The notes beneath the pieces are model-generated. The model was not told the DNA's origin, made no database searches, and saw nothing but the letters and a program-made list of their open reading frames with translations. Shown piece by piece: positions 60,559 to 64,000 of a stretch of DNA of 64,000 nt; position 1 is the first letter of the stretch, and each line of letters opens with the position of its first letter. The position numbers and the translations under genes were made by a program. The stretch is from Pseudonocardia sp. TRM90224 (GTDB taxonomy: Bacteria; Actinomycetota; Actinomycetes; Mycobacteriales; Pseudonocardiaceae): NCBI RefSeq assembly GCF_021245725.1, contig NZ_JAJGSX010000001.1, positions 558,001 through 622,000 on the forward strand, written 5' to 3'.

Positions 60559-60618
60559 TTGCCAGGAAAGCCACTTTCCTGGCGTGAGGTGCCAGGAAAG
60601 CCACTTTCCTGGCAACCC
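60559..60618. repeat. Paired GCCAGGAAAG hairpins inside the xyl operon
   Basis: Two copies of GCCAGGAAAG-CCA-CTTTCCTGGC are separated by GTGAGGT, and the whole is enclosed by GGGTT/AACCC arms. It fills the gap between the Gfo/Idh stop and the xylA operator, so the upstream and downstream halves of the cluster may be separate transcription units. Same family as 52-111. Confidence 0.85.
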
Positions 60619-60628
60619 CGGCGCGCCC

Positions 60629-61711
60629 CTACGGCCCTGTGAGTGCCGCTCGCGGCGACGGCCACGCTGCCAGTGCCGCACGGACGTCCGGGTGGGTCTC
60701 GGCCGCCAGCGCCTCGGCGTACGCCCGGTCCAGCACGTCGTCGATCAGCACCCGCTCGCCCGTCTCCGCCGAGCGCACCGCGGCCTCGACCATCACCAGG
60801 CTGAGGAGGTTCTCGTGCACCTCACCCATCGGTGTGGAGCCGCTCGCCAATGCGTCGACGAACACCTCCAACGCCCCGGCGATCCCGGAGTACGCCGCCA
60901 GTGGCCGGTCCGCGGGCGGGAACGGCGCGTGCAGCACGGGGTCGTGGTCGCCGTCCCAGCTCGCGCTCCCCTTCTCCCCGCTGACCCGCCAGACGCCGTT
61001 CCACGACGTCTCCGTGCCGGGGGCGCACCAGCTCCCCGTGTACGAGTAGCGCGCGCCGCCTTCCATCGTGAACACCGCCGACGCCGACGCGGCCCCGTCG
61101 AACCAGCTCCACGGCGGGTTGTAAGCCTCGCAGTAGGCGGCGACAGGCTCCGCGCCCAGCAGGTAGCGCGCAGAGTCGAACGCGTGGATCGCCATGTCGA
61201 CGAGCAGTGGGTGCGCCATCCGCTCGCGGAACCCGCCGAACCGCGGCGCGCGGAAGAACTCGGTGGTGAGCGATCCGACCGCGCCGAGGTCCTCGACCAT
61301 CGAGCGGAGCGCGAACAGCTGCGGGTTCCACCGCCGCGACTGGCTGACCATCAACATCCGCCCAGTGGCCTCGGCCGCGGCCGCCAGCGAGAGCGCCTTG
61401 GGCACGGTGTCCGCCACCGGCTTCTCGCCCAGCACGTCGAGGCCGGCGAACATGGCGGCGGTCGCCACCTCGTGGTGCGCCTCCGGCACCGTCACGTTGA
61501 CGATCGCCGTGGCGCCGGTCGCGCGGGCGAGCTCCACCGCGTTGTCGCCGACAGGTATCGGGGTCGCGAGCCCCGCGGCGGCGTCGCGGGCCACCGCGAG
61601 GTCGAGATCGGCGATGCCGACCAGCTCGGCGTGCGGCGTGGCCTCGATCGTGTCGCGCCACGCCAGGCCCATGCTGCCGGCGCCGACGAGCACCACCTTC
61701 AGCGGAGTCAT
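60629..61711 (-). CDS. Gfo/Idh/MocA-family sugar oxidoreductase
   Basis: The 360-residue protein has the Rossmann motif [12 protein letters not shown] near 7, the family's EKPVADT near 95 (catalytic Lys) and a C-terminal alpha/beta sheet domain with [11 protein letters not shown] near 178. It oxidises or reduces a sugar or inositol-type substrate with NAD(P). Overlap with the ThuA-like gene (ATGA) suggests the two act in one pathway. Confidence 0.92.
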   Translation of the reverse strand: MTPLKVVLVGAGSMGLAWRDTIEATPHAELVGIADLDLAVARDAAAGLATPIPVGDNAVELARATGATAIVNVTVPEAHHEVATAAMFAGLDVLGEKPVADTVPKALSLAAAAEATGRMLMVSQSRRWNPQLFALRSMVEDLGAVGSLTTEFFRAPRFGGFRERMAHPLLVDMAIHAFDSARYLLGAEPVAAYCEAYNPPWSWFDGAASASAVFTMEGGARYSYTGSWCAPGTETSWNGVWRVSGEKGSASWDGDHDPVLHAPFPPADRPLAAYSGIAGALEVFVDALASGSTPMGEVHENLLSLVMVEAAVRSAETGERVLIDDVLDRAYAEALAAETHPDVRAALAAWPSPRAALTGP

Positions 61712-62472
61712 TCGATCGGCCCCGTGTAGGACTTGCCGTTGAAGAAGTCCTCGGTGTCGTACCGCAGCAGCACGGGCAGCTCGCGCCTGTCGCGTTCGGT
61801 CCGGGCCCACTGCACGCCGTTCGCGATGACCCTGCGGACGTCCTTGTGGTGGTAGGTCGGGTAGTCCTGGTCGCCAGGGCGGAAGTAGAAGATCCGCCCG
61901 TGCCCGCGGTGGAACGTGCAGCCGCTGCGGAACACCTCCCCGCCGGAGAACGAGCTGATGAAGATCAGCTCGTCGGGAGTGGGGATGTCGAAGAGCTCGC
62001 CGTACATCTCGTCCTCCTCGATGACGAGCGGGTGCGGCACCCCCTTCGCGATGGGGTGCGTCGGGTCGACGGTCCAGATGAGCTCGCGGTCGTGCTCGCT
62101 GCGCCAGCGCAGCGTGCAGCTGGTCCCCATGAGCTTCACGAAGATCTTCGACCAGTGCCCCGAGTGCAGCACGACGAGCCCCATGCCGGAGAGCACGTGC
62201 TGGTGCACCCGCTCGACGACCTCGTCGGCGACCTCGCCGTGCGCGGCGTGGCCCCACCAGACCAGCACGTCGGTCGCGGCGAGCGACTCCTCGGTGAGGC
62301 CGTGCTCCGGGTCGTCGAGCGTCACGGTGCGCACGTCGCACCCTTCGCCCAGGTTCTCGACGATGCCTTCGGCGATCGTCGTGTGCATGCCCTGCGGGTA
62401 GATCTTCGCGACATGCTCTTCGATCTGCTCGTGGCGGTTCTCGCCCCAAACGGTGACGCGGATGGGAGTCAC
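61708..62472 (-). CDS. ThuA-like sugar utilisation protein
   Basis: The 254-residue protein is of the ThuA/trehalose-utilisation, glutamine-amidotransferase-like fold: [11 protein letters not shown] at the start, [13 protein letters not shown] near 70, [12 protein letters not shown] near 98 and [18 protein letters not shown] near 205. ThuA proteins take part in 3-keto-disaccharide metabolism together with Gfo/Idh partners such as ThuB, matching the next gene. GTG start, 28 bp after the MalG-type permease. Confidence 0.88.
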   Translation of the reverse strand: MTPIRVTVWGENRHEQIEEHVAKIYPQGMHTTIAEGIVENLGEGCDVRTVTLDDPEHGLTEESLAATDVLVWWGHAAHGEVADEVVERVHQHVLSGMGLVVLHSGHWSKIFVKLMGTSCTLRWRSEHDRELIWTVDPTHPIAKGVPHPLVIEEDEMYGELFDIPTPDELIFISSFSGGEVFRSGCTFHRGHGRIFYFRPGDQDYPTYHHKDVRRVIANGVQWARTERDRRELPVLLRYDTEDFFNGKSYTGPIE

Positions 62473-62500
62473 TTCCGGGTTCTGCCTTTCGTTCGGTCGA

Positions 62501-63304
62501 TCACTTGACGGCTCCGCTGGAGACGCCGGCGGCCACGTAGCGCTGCGCCACGACGAGCAGCACCACGGCGGGCAGGGACGCGAGCACGGCCGTGGCCATC
62601 ACCGAGCTCCAGTCGCTCACGTAGGCCCCGATGTACTGGTAGATCCCGAGGGTCACCGGGCGGACGTCCTCCGTGGTCGTGAGCGTGAGCGCGAACAGGA
62701 AGTCGCTCCACGTGAAGAGGAACGTGAAGAGCGCGGCCGTGATGAGCGCGTTGCGGCTCATCGGGAGGACGATCGCGACGAACGTCCGGATCTGGCCCGC
62801 ACCGTCGACCCGCGCCGCCTCCGTGACCTCGCTCGGGATGGCCCCGAGGAACGCCCGCATGATCAGGATCGCGAACGGGATCCCGTGCGTCGAGTCGGCG
62901 AGGATCAGCCCCGGTATCGAGTTCAGGAGCCCGAGGTCGTTGTACGCGCTGTACAGGGCGTTGGCGACGACGATGCCGGGGATCATCTGGCTGATCAGGA
63001 TCCCGAAGAGCACGATCCCCGCGCCGCGCACCCGGAAGTGCGCCAGCGCGTACGCCGCGGGTGTCGCGACGAGCAGGCTGAACACCACGCTCCCCGCTCC
63101 GACGACGAGGCTCGTGAGCAGGTGCCCACCCTGCTCGCGCACGGCCGTGGCGTAGCCGTCGAAGGAGAGCTGCAGCGGGATCCACGGCGTCCCGACCGCC
63201 GAGCCGCTCGGCTGCAGCGAGACGTTGAGCATCCAGTAGAGCGGGAAGAGCATCACGGCGAGCAGCAGCACGCCGATCACGGTGTTGCTCCATTTCCTCG
63301 TCAT
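62501..63304 (-). CDS. Carbohydrate ABC importer permease (MalG type)
   Basis: The 267-residue protein has six membrane helices and the EAA loop ([17 protein letters not shown]) near residue 163. It pairs with the MalF-type permease whose stop it overlaps (ATGA). Position at the head of the ThuA-Gfo-Xyl cluster suggests uptake of a xylose-containing or keto-sugar compound. No ATPase gene in the window. Confidence 0.93.
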   Translation of the reverse strand: MTRKWSNTVIGVLLLAVMLFPLYWMLNVSLQPSGSAVGTPWIPLQLSFDGYATAVREQGGHLLTSLVVGAGSVVFSLLVATPAAYALAHFRVRGAGIVLFGILISQMIPGIVVANALYSAYNDLGLLNSIPGLILADSTHGIPFAILIMRAFLGAIPSEVTEAARVDGAGQIRTFVAIVLPMSRNALITAALFTFLFTWSDFLFALTLTTTEDVRPVTLGIYQYIGAYVSDWSSVMATAVLASLPAVVLLVVAQRYVAAGVSSGAVK

Positions 63305-64000
63305 CCGCGCACCGCCTTCCGGTTGGCGCGCAGGTAGAGCAGCGCGAACACCAGCGAGATCACGATGAGGACGTTCCCCAGCGCGGCTCCCTCGCCGAAC
63401 CGGAACTCCCGGAAGGACAGGTGGTAGGACTGCGTCGCGATGGTCTGCGTCGCGTTGGCCGGGCCGCCGCCGGTGAGCCCGAGGATGATGTCCAGCACCT
63501 TGATCGTGTAGACGACGCCGAGCACCAGCACGACGTTCACCACCGGCCGCAGCAACGGCCACGTGACGTGCCGGAACGCCCGCCAGCCCGTCGCTCCGTC
63601 CAGTGCGGCGGCCTCGTACAGCTCCTCGGGCACGTCCTGCAGCCCGCCGTAGAGGATCGTCGTGTTGAACGGGATGCCGATCCAGATGTTCACCCCGATC
63701 ACCGCGATCAGCGCCAACGACGTGCTCGTGAGCCAGCCGGGGTTCTCCCCCACCAGCCCGAGCCCGCCGAGGAAGCGGTTGAGCGCGCCGTTGTCCTGGT
63801 CGAGGATCCACCGCCACACGGCGCCGGAGACGATCAGCGGGATCAGCCACGGCAGGAGCAGCAACGAGCGCAGCAGCCCGCTGAGCGGGAACTTCCGTTG
63901 GAAGAACACCGCGATGGCCAGCCCGATGCAGAACTGCCCGGCGATCGACCCCACGGTGAACAGCACCGTGTTGAGCATCGCCTGGCCGAAGAGCGGCGAC
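63301..64000 (-). CDS. Carbohydrate ABC importer permease (MalF type), 5' end outside window
   Basis: At least 233 residues are visible, from inside the first transmembrane half to the stop, with the EAA loop ELYEAAALDGATGWRAF near the middle. The reading frame continues unbroken past position 64000, so the gene is truncated only by the window edge. The missing part should hold the first helix or two; a binding-protein gene probably lies further upstream. Confidence 0.92.
   Translation of the reverse strand, partial: SPLFGQAMLNTVLFTVGSIAGQFCIGLAIAVFFQRKFPLSGLLRSLLLLPWLIPLIVSGAVWRWILDQDNGALNRFLGGLGLVGENPGWLTSTSLALIAVIGVNIWIGIPFNTTILYGGLQDVPEELYEAAALDGATGWRAFRHVTWPLLRPVVNVVLVLGVVYTIKVLDIILGLTGGGPANATQTIATQSYHLSFREFRFGEGAALGNVLIVISLVFALLYLRANRKAVRG

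Overview
The window is chromosomal DNA of a very GC-rich actinomycete. The evidence is strong G/C third-position bias, GTG starts, an actinobacterial Glu-Asp-Phe tRNA cluster, an ECF42/DGPF pair, a choice-of-anchor P protein, DUF6247, carbohydrate importers with no ATPase gene of their own, and many P450, TetR and ROK genes. Gene content fits the Pseudonocardiaceae (Pseudonocardia-like), but that assignment is inference. There is no phage, integrase, CRISPR array or intact insertion sequence. The window is ordinary metabolic and regulatory chromosome strewn with intergenic hairpin elements.

Layout. 1-3.9 kb: repeat-rich DNA, a secreted three-repeat protein, a decayed GNAT acetyltransferase, three tRNAs, a copper chaperone and a ribbon-helix-helix-like protein. 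3.9-8.4 kb: TetR-controlled ABC exporter operon and a secreted SGNH hydrolase. 8.6-16.2 kb: propionyl-CoA synthetase, a 3Fe-4S-type ferredoxin, an acyl-CoA synthetase, an MFS carrier, a DUF72 protein, an SDR and a serine hydrolase. 16.2-21.2 kb: a duplicated promoter region with three SigR/SigH-like promoters, a small gene and the HrpA helicase. 21.3-22.9 kb: azoreductase-SMR-TetR operon with paired operators. 23-28.1 kb: two paralogous divergent cassettes of P450 plus an unusual IS30-HTH/winged-helix regulator, the first also carrying a ferredoxin and an O-methyltransferase. 28.3-34.3 kb: polyol/sugar ABC importer, dehydrogenase, SorC-type regulator and kinase-like protein. 34.4-38.5 kb: MarR-controlled MFS/SDR pair and an acyl-CoA dehydrogenase. 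38.7-42.1 kb: rhodanese-cysteine dioxygenase operon behind a small Cys-Cys leader ORF, a monoacylglycerol-lipase-like enzyme and a membrane-anchored Ig-like protein. 42.3-49.6 kb: MalQ, a hydratase, an S4 protein, a DMT carrier, an RsbW-like kinase, an L,D-transpeptidase/anchor-P operon and carbonic anhydrase. 49.7-56.7 kb: ECF42 module, orphan EF-Tu bracketed by palindromes, a third P450 with a long TetR protein, an AhpD-like protein and DUF6247. 56.8-64 kb: xylose operon (ABC permeases, ThuA-like, Gfo/Idh, XylA, XylB, ROK repressor), the most 5' permease running off the end.

Most striking observations: (1) a 26-codon ORF with tandem Cys codons directly upstream of the cysteine dioxygenase-rhodanese operon, with a six-base segment complementary to that operon's ribosome-binding region, suggesting a cysteine-responsive attenuator; (2) the duplicated P450/IS30-HTH regulator cassettes with matching promoters; (3) eleven copies of one intergenic hairpin family whose outer stem is constant while the inner stem changes on both sides together, plus four copies of a 61-bp near-palindrome, two of which bracket the orphan EF-Tu gene; (4) three spaced SigR-type promoters, two of them within a direct duplication, ahead of a small gene and hrpA.
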